Assembly (NCBI RefSeq): GCF_031127815.1
Contig: NZ_JARXHY010000011.1
Span: 1-64,000 of the forward strand
Direction: 5' to 3'
Length of the DNA stretch: 64,000 nt
Source of the DNA: Pelagicoccus sp. SDUM812003
GTDB taxonomy: Bacteria; Verrucomicrobiota; Verrucomicrobiia; Opitutales; Opitutaceae
Made by a program: the position numbers and the translations under genes. Position 1 is the first letter of the stretch. Every line of letters starts with the position of its first letter. Positions 34,598 through 42,663 of the stretch are shown piece by piece. Below the pieces are notes generated by a model. That model was not told the origin of the DNA, did not search any database, and was given only the letters and a program-made list of their open reading frames with translations.

Positions 34598-35899
34598 ATG
34601 AAAATCGCGATGTTTACCAATACCTACCTGCCCCATGTGGGAGGTGTGGCCCGGTCGGTGAGCTCGTGCGTGAAGGCGTATCGAGAACTTGGGCACGAAA
34701 CCTTGGTTTTCACACCGGAGTTCGAGGAAGGCTCGCCCGAAGACGAGGGAGTCGTGTACTTGCCTGCGATCACCAATTTCAACAACAGCGGCTTCTCGGT
34801 CCGCTTGCCTTCGCCCTTGACCATCTCCGACCAGCTCGATGCCTTCGAGCCAGACGTGATTCACAGCCATCATCCGTTTCTGCTTGGAGACGCCGCCTTG
34901 AGAGTGGCCTACGCTCGGGAGATTCCTCTCGTCTTCACCCATCACACGCTCTACGAGCGCTACACGGACTACCTGCCGTTTCATGGCGAGTTCGCGCAGA
35001 AAGCGGCCGCCACCCTAGCCACCGAGTACGCGAACGCTTGCGATATGGTATTCGCCCCAAGCGAGAGTCTGGCGAATCTGATCGTGCGGAGAGGAGTTAA
35101 AACGCCAGTGACGACGCAGCCGACCGGGGTCGACATCGAGCGCTTCGCGGGAGGGGACGGTCACGCGTTTCGCCGGGAACATGGCATCGGTAGGAACCGC
35201 TTTCTGATCGGGCACGTCGGGCGGCTCGCCCATGAGAAGAATCTCGACTACTTGTGCGACGCCGTAAGCGCCTTTTTGAAGTCCGCTCCGGAGGCGACCC
35301 TCGCGATGGTAGGCGGCGGCGATCAGGAGGATTCGTTGCGAGCTCGTTTTGAGGAGCATGGCGTGACCGAGCAAGCGTTGATGGTAGGGAAGCTGCAAGG
35401 GGAGGCCCTCATGAACGCCTACGCGGCCTTCGATGTATTCGCTTTTTCATCACAGAGCGAAACTCAAGGCTTGGTGCTGGTGGAGGCCATGGCCAGCGGC
35501 TCCCCCGTGGTGGCCCTCGACGGCCCTGGCGTGCGGGACGTCTTGTTTCACGAGGAAAATGGGTTGCTGCTCCAGGGCGATGCGGCTCCCGAGCGTTTCA
35601 CCGAAGGTTTGGCGCGTCTGATGAAGGATAGGGACTTTCTCGCGAACTGCGGGCAACGAGCTGCGGAAGTGGCCCGTGGATACGAGCTGAAGATCCTGGC
35701 AAAGCGCGCGCTTGACCGCTATGGCGAGCTGATTCGATCCGAACGGCACGAGCGGCGGGACGGGCTCTTGGAAAACTTCGAATCCTTTGCCGCCGCCTTG
35801 GAAGCCGAGTGGGAGCTTCTCAAAGCCAGAGCCTCCGCAGCAGTGGCCGGAGTTGGTCTCGTTGCAGACGATGAGGGGAAGAATGTCGAGCTGAAGTAG
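34598..35899 (+). CDS. Glycosyltransferase family 4, diacylglycerol glucosyltransferase-like
   Basis: 433 residues with a GT-B fold. N-terminal MKIAMFTNTYLPHVGGVARSV and IHSHHPFLLGDAAL, and THHTLYERYTDYLP, which strongly recalls diacylglycerol glucosyltransferases (..YHT.YE.YTHYLP). C-terminal donor site: LIGHVGRLAHEKNLDYLC, SQSETQGLVLVEAMASGSPVVA (the E-x7-E motif) and a helical tail. It should transfer a sugar from a nucleotide donor to a membrane lipid or glycan. GGAGG is near the start codon. It follows the glycosidase-like gene by 42 bases. Its own 3' end carries a hairpin. Confidence 0.85.
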   Translation: MKIAMFTNTYLPHVGGVARSVSSCVKAYRELGHETLVFTPEFEEGSPEDEGVVYLPAITNFNNSGFSVRLPSPLTISDQLDAFEPDVIHSHHPFLLGDAALRVAYAREIPLVFTHHTLYERYTDYLPFHGEFAQKAAATLATEYANACDMVFAPSESLANLIVRRGVKTPVTTQPTGVDIERFAGGDGHAFRREHGIGRNRFLIGHVGRLAHEKNLDYLCDAVSAFLKSAPEATLAMVGGGDQEDSLRARFEEHGVTEQALMVGKLQGEALMNAYAAFDVFAFSSQSETQGLVLVEAMASGSPVVALDGPGVRDVLFHEENGLLLQGDAAPERFTEGLARLMKDRDFLANCGQRAAEVARGYELKILAKRALDRYGELIRSERHERRDGLLENFESFAAALEAEWELLKARASAAVAGVGLVADDEGKNVELK

Positions 35900-35921
35900 T
35901 GTAGTCGATAAGGGACTACAC
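35899..35921 (+). terminator. Hairpin at the end of the glycosyltransferase gene
   Basis: GTGTAGTC pairs with GACTACAC around GATAAGG. It is followed by GGAAAAAGTTT rather than a clean U-run, so it is either a weak terminator or an RNA-stabilising hairpin between this gene and the next. Confidence 0.45.
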
Positions 35922-36004
35922 GGAAAAAGTTTCGAAGCGACGGAAAGGCGATTGAGCCTGCGAGACTTCTGGGGGGCGAGCGATTTTGGCGCGTGAGCTG
36001 CGGC

Positions 36005-36856
36005 ATGAATCGTATGTTTTGCGTGAGCCAATTTACCACCATGCCTCGCAGCGCCGAGGAGGATATCTCCGTTTACCAAAAGGTAGGAGTGGAGGCGATG
36101 GAGCTTTGCGAAGCGAAGTTTCCGAAAGCAAAAGCGGAGCGCCGAGAGCTGGTTTCCCGAATACGGGATTCCGACATCGCGGTTTCCAGCGTGCAGGCGG
36201 AAGCGCATTCGATCTTTCCAGATCGCATGGCCAAGCAGCCCGCTCGACCGGAGGATCGTTTGGAAGCCTTCAAGCGAAGCATCGATTTCTGGTCGCAGGA
36301 ACTGGAGAGCGAAGGACTGCCGTTCGTGCTTATCGCTGGCGTGCCACCGGACCAGAACTTTAGAAGCGCCTGGGAGCAGGCTCGTCGCTGGATACGCGAT
36401 GCGGCCGCATTTGCCGAGTCGCGCGGGGCGCGTATCGCCTTCGAGCCACTGGGCCCGAGTATGATGTATTTCGATACATTCATCTATGGACTTGATCAAG
36501 GCGCTCGGCTTATCGACGCAGCGGAGTCCGAGAGCGTGGGCCTAGTGGTGGACGCTTGGCATGTTTGGGAAGAGCATGATCTGGAGCGACGACTTTGCGA
36601 TTTGGCCAGTAGAACTCTAGTGGCGCATGCCTGTGACTGGCCCAAGGGAGGGCCTCGCTGTCTGGATGATCGGGTGTTGCCTCGATCGGGCGTTATCCCG
36701 TTGCGTGACAAGATCTTTGGTCCTTTGCGGGCGGGCGGCTACCGCGGACCGTTCACCTTGGAAGTCCTGTCCGATGAATCCTTGCAGGATTCGCTTTGGA
36801 AAGAGGATCCCATGGTGATGCTCGATCGAGCAAAGCTGGCAATGGCCTCGTACTGA
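36005..36856 (+). CDS. TIM-barrel sugar isomerase/epimerase-like protein
   Basis: 283 residues from the ATG at 36005; a GTG at 35993 and an ATG at 36014 are alternatives. It belongs to the xylose isomerase-like/AP endonuclease 2 fold: RMFCVSQFTTMPRSAEEDI, GVEAMELCEAKF, RIAFEPLGPSM, VGLVVDAWHVWEEHD, LVAHACDW and YRGPFTLEVLSDE give the Glu, Asp, His, Asp and Glu expected for metal binding. The substrate cannot be told from sequence; sugar phosphates and inositol-type sugars are common. Last gene of the 29-37 kb cluster. Confidence 0.8.
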   Translation: MNRMFCVSQFTTMPRSAEEDISVYQKVGVEAMELCEAKFPKAKAERRELVSRIRDSDIAVSSVQAEAHSIFPDRMAKQPARPEDRLEAFKRSIDFWSQELESEGLPFVLIAGVPPDQNFRSAWEQARRWIRDAAAFAESRGARIAFEPLGPSMMYFDTFIYGLDQGARLIDAAESESVGLVVDAWHVWEEHDLERRLCDLASRTLVAHACDWPKGGPRCLDDRVLPRSGVIPLRDKIFGPLRAGGYRGPFTLEVLSDESLQDSLWKEDPMVMLDRAKLAMASY

Positions 36857-36942
36857 AGCGAGCGAACTCCAAGACGGGAGCGGGCGGAAACGCCTGCAGG
36901 GGCCCGAGTGCAGGAAGGCATCTGGGGCGCGAGGTTTTGGCC

Positions 36943-37791
36943 TCAATCGCTTGAGCCGTCGTTTTTGCTTTGTTGCCAGGACCTCGCTACTTCGGCTCCG
37001 AAGAAAAGTGTTTGGGCGGAGAAATAAACCCACAGCAGAACCGCCATCAAAGAGCCAGATGCCCCATAGACCGATTCCTGCCGCGTCAGGTAGAGGGTGA
37101 ACAGGCTTTTGCCGAAGGTGAACAGCAGCGAAGCGACCATGGCGCCGACGAGGGCGTCGCGATATCGAATCGGCGTTTGCGGCAGGATCTTGTAGATGAA
37201 TGCGAACAATCCCCAGACGATCAGCAGTGAGATGACACCATTGGAGAAACGCCAGAACCAATCCTGTCCAGGAAGATCGAATTCGGTGGCGGCGTAGGAG
37301 ACGGCAGCGTCGAAGATGAGCGAGACGAGCAGGATGAAGGCGACCACCAAGGTCATGCCGAAAGCGGTGAGGCGTTGTCGAGCGAAACGCGATACTTGTC
37401 GTTTGAAGGCCGTCGGTCCCTCCACTCCCCATACGATGTCGAAGGCGGTTTGGAGCTGGGAGAAGAGCCGAGTGGAACCCCATATCAGTATTAAAAAGCT
37501 GAATAGGCCAGCGAAGGAGCCCATGTCGGAAGACTGGGCGTTCGCGATGATGGTTTCGATGAAATTGGCCGCCGTTCGGTCCGTCAGCGTCGCGATCTTG
37601 TCGACCAGAAAGCCCTCTGCCGCCTGCTCACCCCAGAAAACGCCTGCCACGAAGATGATCATGGTCAGCAAAGGAGCCAACGAGAGAGCGGTGTAGAAGG
37701 CTAGGGCTGCGGCGAGCATGATCGCTTTATGCTCCATCCACCCCTGCGCCGAATCGGTAAGGACTTTTCTGATACGATTGAGCGTTTTCAC
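36943..37791 (-). CDS. YihY/BrkB family inner membrane protein
   Basis: 282 residues with about six membrane helices. Signatures: AAALAFYTALSLAPLLTMII, WGSTRLFSQLQTAFDIVWG, then LFAFIYKILPQTPIRYRDAL and GSLMAVLLWVYFSAQTLFFGAEV. Once called ribonuclease BN, the family is now known as membrane proteins of unclear function, perhaps transporters. The C-terminus is short and polar. It stands alone on the minus strand. Confidence 0.9.
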   Translation of the reverse strand: MKTLNRIRKVLTDSAQGWMEHKAIMLAAALAFYTALSLAPLLTMIIFVAGVFWGEQAAEGFLVDKIATLTDRTAANFIETIIANAQSSDMGSFAGLFSFLILIWGSTRLFSQLQTAFDIVWGVEGPTAFKRQVSRFARQRLTAFGMTLVVAFILLVSLIFDAAVSYAATEFDLPGQDWFWRFSNGVISLLIVWGLFAFIYKILPQTPIRYRDALVGAMVASLLFTFGKSLFTLYLTRQESVYGASGSLMAVLLWVYFSAQTLFFGAEVARSWQQSKNDGSSD

Positions 37792-38011
37792 GTGGGCGGT
37801 GTGGAAGCGGTTGTCGATCGTGTCTGTACGTGACTCGAAATCATCGGTAGCGGATTGCTAGTATTGCGCCAAGCTTGCGTGGCGCAGTTAGGGCGATGGA
37901 CGATGCTGGGAGGGAGCTGGTGTCCGCTCTCGGAGTGTTGCGGATCGCCAATCGTCGTCGTTAGCGACCTGAGCGCGGATGGCATGGCGCGATTTATTCT
38001 ACTTTGAAACC

Positions 38012-38230
38012 ATGAGCTTATGGCACATTCTACTATCCATCGCTGCGATCGCCATCGTGGTGGCCATCGCGGTGGCGTTTTCACGAGGTCGCGAGCGCAA
38101 GCAGGGTCCCTTGCCCAATGGGGTGACGTTTGAGGATCCGCAGCAGGAAGCGACACGCACGCCTCCTCCCTCGCCGCCGAAATCCCAAAACAAGCGCCAG
38201 GAACAAGAAAGCCCTGCAGAAAGGCGGTAG
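38012..38230 (+). CDS. Small single-pass membrane protein
   Basis: 72 residues from the ATG at 38012 (MSLWHILLS). One N-terminal helix (LLSIAAIAIVVAIAVAFS) is followed by a charged, Pro/Gln-rich tail (RTPPPSPPKSQNKRQEQES). Function unknown. Confidence 0.55.
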   Translation: MSLWHILLSIAAIAIVVAIAVAFSRGRERKQGPLPNGVTFEDPQQEATRTPPPSPPKSQNKRQEQESPAERR

Positions 38231-38251
38231 GGCCCGCTCCTTAAGGCGGGA

Positions 38252-39055
38252 CTAGGGGGAGGACCAGTTTTCTTGGAAATCGGGATACAAGGTGAGACCG
38301 CCATCCACGAAGAGGGTTTGGCCAGTGACGCTTTTCGCCTGATCCGAAGCGAGATACAGGAAGGCGCTGGCGATCTCCTCGGGTTCGATCACGCGTCGCT
38401 GCGGCACGTGCTCGGAGACCTTTCGCCGTGTCGTCGGGTCGTCGAGGGCGGAGTTCATTTTGGTGTCGACGACCCCGGCTCCCACCGCGTTGACGCGGAT
38501 GCCGCGCTGGGCGAATTCCAAGGCTAGGGTGCGAGTGAGCATGCGAAGTCCGCCTTTGGCGATCGAGTAGGGCAGAAAGCCTGGTTTTGGGATCACTTCG
38601 TGCACGCTGGTATTGTTCAAGATGCATCCTGAAACGTTTCGCTCCAGGAAATGGCGAATCGCTTGCAGAGAGCAAAGGGTGGGACCGCGCAGATTGACGT
38701 CCAGCTCGCCCGTCGCGTCCTCCCAGTTCAGTCTTTCCGAGGGACATTCGCTTTCCACCCCAGCGTTGTTGACGAGTACGTGCAAGGTGCCGAATTGGGA
38801 TATGGTCTGCTCGAACATCTGCTCGACCGACGGCTTTTCGGAAACGTCAGCCCGCACCATGAGCAGATCGGTTCGGGGGCGCTTCTGTCCGTCGAGCAAT
38901 GACCACAATTCCCTTTCGGTTCGCTCTTTCTTTTCGTCATCGGATCGATAGTTTACGGCGACGCGGGCGCCTTCTTGCAGAAACCGGCGAGCGATCTCCT
39001 TTCCGATACCGGAGGTGGCTCCGGTGATCAGGCATGATTTGCGGTCTAGAATCAT
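38252..39055 (-). CDS. Short-chain dehydrogenase/reductase (glucose 1-dehydrogenase-like)
   Basis: 267 residues from the ATG at 39055 (MILDRKSCLIT). Classical SDR: cofactor motif TGATSGIGKEIA, NNAG, catalytic Ser in NNTSVHEVIP, the YxxxK motif in YSIAKGGLRML, and VDGGLTLYPDF near the end. Likely NAD(P)-dependent oxidation of a small alcohol or sugar. The closest style is the glucose 1-dehydrogenase and general-stress SDR group. Substrate unknown. Confidence 0.88.
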   Translation of the reverse strand: MILDRKSCLITGATSGIGKEIARRFLQEGARVAVNYRSDDEKKERTERELWSLLDGQKRPRTDLLMVRADVSEKPSVEQMFEQTISQFGTLHVLVNNAGVESECPSERLNWEDATGELDVNLRGPTLCSLQAIRHFLERNVSGCILNNTSVHEVIPKPGFLPYSIAKGGLRMLTRTLALEFAQRGIRVNAVGAGVVDTKMNSALDDPTTRRKVSEHVPQRRVIEPEEIASAFLYLASDQAKSVTGQTLFVDGGLTLYPDFQENWSSP

Positions 39056-39336
39056 AGTGGCAAAGCAGGTTCGGGTTGTCGTTTCGAATCCGTCGACCTG
39101 TTGCATAGGGCGCGCCGATGGGCCATGCTTCCGTTTGTAGTTTTCGATCCGATACAAGGGCGGCTAGTAGAGACCTCCCGAGGCGCCCCGATTTCTCGCC
39201 CTAGATAGGGAAGCGATCAATGGTGCGTTTTGAATTCGCCCACGCTGCGATTTGCAGGATTGGCAGAAGTCGGTCCCTCTCCTGGGGGCGAACGAGAAAG
39301 GGAAGTCGCTGGCGCGTTTTGAGCACTAGCTACGGT

Positions 39337-39567
39337 ATGGAAACTGTAAAACCGAAAAGGCCATCAAAGCTGCTCATTTCATTGATCGTCGCCGGAGCGC
39401 TTGTGGGAGCGACCCTTGGAGCGTTTACCGGCATCTCCGTGCTCTTCGCCCTAGGAGCGATCGCCTTGGTCGGTGTGTTGGCGTTCGCGGCGATCTTGGC
39501 GAGAGGCGGACGCCCAGCTCACCCGACGCGGGAAGGCGAAACGGAGGAATTCTCCAGTCGTTCCTAG
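39337..39567 (+). CDS. Small two-helix membrane protein
   Basis: 76 residues from the ATG at 39337 (METVKPKRPSK). Two hydrophobic helices (KLLISLIVAGALVGATLG and VLFALGAIALVGVLAFAA) with Gly-rich contacts, and a charged tail. No family recognised. Confidence 0.55.
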   Translation: METVKPKRPSKLLISLIVAGALVGATLGAFTGISVLFALGAIALVGVLAFAAILARGGRPAHPTREGETEEFSSRS

Positions 39568-39665
39568 TTGTATCTAAAATATGGATATGAAAGGGTGTCG
39601 GTAAATCCCGCCTCGTCTTGAAGCAGTTCGCATCGTCGAGCCAACTCCCCATTGCGGACCGGTTT

Positions 39666-39923
39666 CTAGTGGTTTCGCAAGGCTTCGATCAGCTGGTCCT
39701 TGTTCATCTTGGAGCGTTCTTCGATGTCGAGCTCGGCGGCTCGCTCGGCGAGTTCGTTCTTGGACCAGTCCTCGTACGGTGACGCTCGGCCTCCCTTTTT
39801 GGCCGCCTTGGTTCTGCTGGTATTGGCGATGCGGGCCGCTTTCTCCTTGCTCATGCCCTTGTCGCGCAAGGCCTGGTACTGTTCGTCGTCCTTGATGGAG
39901 GGTCCGTGGTCTTGGGCTGCCAT
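39666..39923 (-). CDS. Rho-N/SAP-like DUF7218-type small protein
   Basis: 85 residues. The first half (SIKDDEQYQALRDKGMSKEKA then ARIANTSRTKAAKKGG) and the second half (YEDWSKNELAERAAELDIEE then MNKDQLIEALRNH) match a widespread small protein of plasmid and stress regions whose C-terminus is a Rho N-terminal-like helix pair. Probable nucleic acid binding; cellular role unknown. AGGAAAGG lies near the start. Confidence 0.8.
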   Translation of the reverse strand: MAAQDHGPSIKDDEQYQALRDKGMSKEKAARIANTSRTKAAKKGGRASPYEDWSKNELAERAAELDIEERSKMNKDQLIEALRNH

Positions 39924-40626
39924 GTTTTGTTCCTTTCCTTAAGTTGATGCTGTCTTTGGAAGTTGGTTACGCAGGAGCTGGGCCAAGCAGACCGCTGGAC
40001 GAAACAAGATTTTTCCCTATCGCCGAACGGGCGAATAGCGGGAAAGCGCTTCTAGTCTATAGGTTTTCACTGCTACGGTAGGAGCTTTCGACTTGGACCG
40101 CTCGGGCGAAGTCTCCGCTCGTCGCATGGAATCTCTCGACTCCGATTGTGGGTGGTGGGAGAGGGTACCTGCTGCTCGGGGCGAACATGGCTGGTGAAAA
40201 GGAAGGTCGCGATTTGGTAGGCTTTCGGTCGCGAAAATGGATGCGACGAACCTGATTTAAGTTGGATTATCCTTTAGTCGCATACTCCGCGCCGGGTGTG
40301 CTGGTCCAGGGAGAAACCAGGCTGGCCTGACGCCTAATGGCGATTTCATCGCTGGGAAATGATGAAAAACGAAACGCTTTCACAGGCGAGCGGTGCATTG
40401 CGCGACTGGCATCTGGCGAATTTGAGGTATCGTCGCGTAGTGATTTTGCGCGCAAGGGCGCGCAGATCGACTCAAGCGAAACAAGGGAAGTGTGTAGTCA
40501 GAAAAACGATACGAAGACGATTCTTCTGGGCACCGGCATTTGCGCGTGAGCAACCCAACCCAATCCGCTACCTGCTGGTCGCTCATACGAGCGGGCGGAC
40601 CTCAACGACACTAAACAGCATCATCA
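39924..40626. other. 703-base leader region before the chemosensory array; no supported gene
   Basis: Open frames here are short and overlap each other. A GC-rich hairpin, GCGCGC-AAGG-GCGCGC, lies at 40448-40463. No island motif, no clear sigma-28 promoter and no terminator was seen. The promoter of the downstream array is probably in the last 200 bases but cannot be placed. Confidence 0.45.
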
Positions 40627-42621
40627 GTGAAAGATAATACATACGAAACCAGCAATCAGAAGAATGGCGTGGCCGTAGCGCGTCGCAATGGGGACAGCGT
40701 CCTTGCTTCGCCCCGTGTCAATGGGTTTGGCAGCAAACCTGTGGAAAAGAAAGACAAGGGAGACGAAAAGGAAGTCGCTCGCAAGCTTGCCCAGAAGAAG
40801 GCTCAGGCCCGCACCTTGGCTCGCGCTCAGGCCGCGGCGGAAAAGCTGTCCGCAGCTTCGGAGGAGGTTTCCAGCTCGATCAACGAAGCGAGTTCGGCGG
40901 TTAACGAGCTGGAAAGCACTATGCAGCAGGTTGCATCCGGCGCCGCTCAATCGGCTTCAGCTTCCGAGGAAAGCCGTGCAGCGATCAACCAGATCGAAAA
41001 GGCGGCGACCATCGCCAACGAGCGTTCCAGTGCCTCGCTAGAAAAGACCAACGCTCTTCAGGAGCTGGTGGTATCCACCACCTTGGACATCGAAAACCTG
41101 ATCGCTGGAGTCAACGACAGCGCAAAGTCGAATATCGAGTCGGCCAAAATGATCGCCGAGCTGGAAACGCACTCCGACGAGATCGGAAAGATTGTGCATG
41201 CTGTCGCTCGCATTGCGGACCAGACGAATCTTCTGGCCCTTAACGCCGCCATCGAGGCGGCTCGGGCCGGCGAGCACGGCAAGGGTTTCGCCGTCGTGGC
41301 GGACGAGGTTCGCAATCTCGCGGAGATGAGCGAAAAGAGCGCTCGCGGTATTCAGGAGGTCATCAATGAAATCCAGGCTCAGGTGAAGGTGGTGTCTGCC
41401 GACTCCGAACAGGCGGGCAACAAGGGCCGCGAAGAGGTGGAAAAGGCAAAAACCATCACCCGCGATCTGCAAACCATCTCCAAGGATATGGGCGATGTGC
41501 GGGACAGCGTGCAGTCGATTTCGGCCAGCGCTCAGCAATCCCAGAACGGCGCCCGCGAGTACCTGAAAGGCGCCGAGCAAGTGGCGGCCGCCTCCGAGCA
41601 AGCGTCCTCTGGCTGCGAACAGGCTTTGAAGACCGTTCAGGAGCAGACCAAGGCTTATAGCGAAATGAACCAGGCGTCGGCGGACCTGGCTCAACTGGCC
41701 GAGTCGCTGAAGAACTCCACGGATATCATGAAGTCGGCCGAGGAGCTGGCGGCCGCGGCGGAAGAGCTTTCCGCGAACACCGAGGAAGTGAATCGTTCCT
41801 CAGGCGAAATCGCCGCCGCCATCGATCAGATCGACAAGGCCGCAGCCATCCAGAGCAAGGTGGCCGAGGCCAACAACAAAACCGGCGAAGAGCTTCGCGA
41901 GGCGGCGACCAACATGAACGAGCGCTCTAATGCTGGCGCCGAGCGAGCTAGAGCGATCAAAAAGCTGCTAGGGACCAACAAGGCCAACATCGACAAGATG
42001 ATCTCCGAAGTGAGCTCATCTGCCGAAGAAGCGGCCAAGTCCGCCCAGAACGTGCTCGAGCTCGAGGAGCGTACCCGCCGCATCGATAAGATTGTGGACT
42101 CCATCGTGATGGTGACTGTTCAGACCAACATGCTGGCGGTCAACGGCAACGTCGAAGCGGCCCGAGCCGGCGATTACGGGCGCGGTTTCTCCGTAGTGGC
42201 TGCGGACATACGTTCCTTGGCTAACGAGAGCAGCGAAAACGCGGATCGAATCAAGGACTTGGTCAAGACCATCCAGGCCCAGATCACCCGTGTCGCCAGC
42301 GACATCGAACTCACCGGCAAGACGGCAGCCGCGGAAGCGGTGAACGCCAAGAAGTCGACGGCCAACCTCGAGCGCATCGAGAAGGACATCGACGATGTGC
42401 TGCTTGGCATCGAGGAAGTTTCGGTGGGCGCGGGCCAGTCGCTCAAGGCTCTCGACGAAGCTGCGGCAGCGTCAGAGCAAATCAGTTCGGCTGCCGAAGA
42501 AATGTCCCGGGCTACTCAGGAAGCGGCTTCGGCAGCGGAAGAAGGTTCCAAGGCAGCTCAGGAGATCGCTCAAGCTGTCGAGGAAATCGCTTCTCAGGCG
42601 GACGAGCTGCAGCACGCGTAA
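40627..42621 (+). CDS. Soluble chemoreceptor with two tandem signalling hairpins
   Basis: 664 residues from a GTG. No membrane helix, no periplasmic domain and no recognisable ligand domain; almost entirely coiled coil. Two complete methyl-accepting signalling tips are present. The first, at about residues 195-235 ([21 protein letters not shown]), is canonical. The second, at about 495-535 ([20 protein letters not shown]), is slightly diverged. Receptors signal through CheW to CheA. Two tips in one chain is unusual and may pre-form a pair of signalling units. First gene of the 40.6-63.9 kb array; Gln/Glu pairs for CheR/CheB modification are likely but not mapped. Confidence 0.88.
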   Translation: MKDNTYETSNQKNGVAVARRNGDSVLASPRVNGFGSKPVEKKDKGDEKEVARKLAQKKAQARTLARAQAAAEKLSAASEEVSSSINEASSAVNELESTMQQVASGAAQSASASEESRAAINQIEKAATIANERSSASLEKTNALQELVVSTTLDIENLIAGVNDSAKSNIESAKMIAELETHSDEIGKIVHAVARIADQTNLLALNAAIEAARAGEHGKGFAVVADEVRNLAEMSEKSARGIQEVINEIQAQVKVVSADSEQAGNKGREEVEKAKTITRDLQTISKDMGDVRDSVQSISASAQQSQNGAREYLKGAEQVAAASEQASSGCEQALKTVQEQTKAYSEMNQASADLAQLAESLKNSTDIMKSAEELAAAAEELSANTEEVNRSSGEIAAAIDQIDKAAAIQSKVAEANNKTGEELREAATNMNERSNAGAERARAIKKLLGTNKANIDKMISEVSSSAEEAAKSAQNVLELEERTRRIDKIVDSIVMVTVQTNMLAVNGNVEAARAGDYGRGFSVVAADIRSLANESSENADRIKDLVKTIQAQITRVASDIELTGKTAAAEAVNAKKSTANLERIEKDIDDVLLGIEEVSVGAGQSLKALDEAAAASEQISSAAEEMSRATQEAASAAEEGSKAAQEIAQAVEEIASQADELQHA

Positions 42622-42663
42622 AGGCGGGCTGTATTCAAACCTTAATACGAAACAATTACAGAA

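Noticed and set aside
33565-35100. 511-codon plus-strand frame overlapping the glycosidase-like and GT4 genes
   Set aside because: It is a shifted frame over two well-supported genes, Arg-rich and without domains.
39220-39336. 39 extra codons before the membrane protein at 39337
   Set aside because: Arg-rich, non-hydrophobic leader without a ribosome site; the ATG at 39337 directly precedes the membrane segment.
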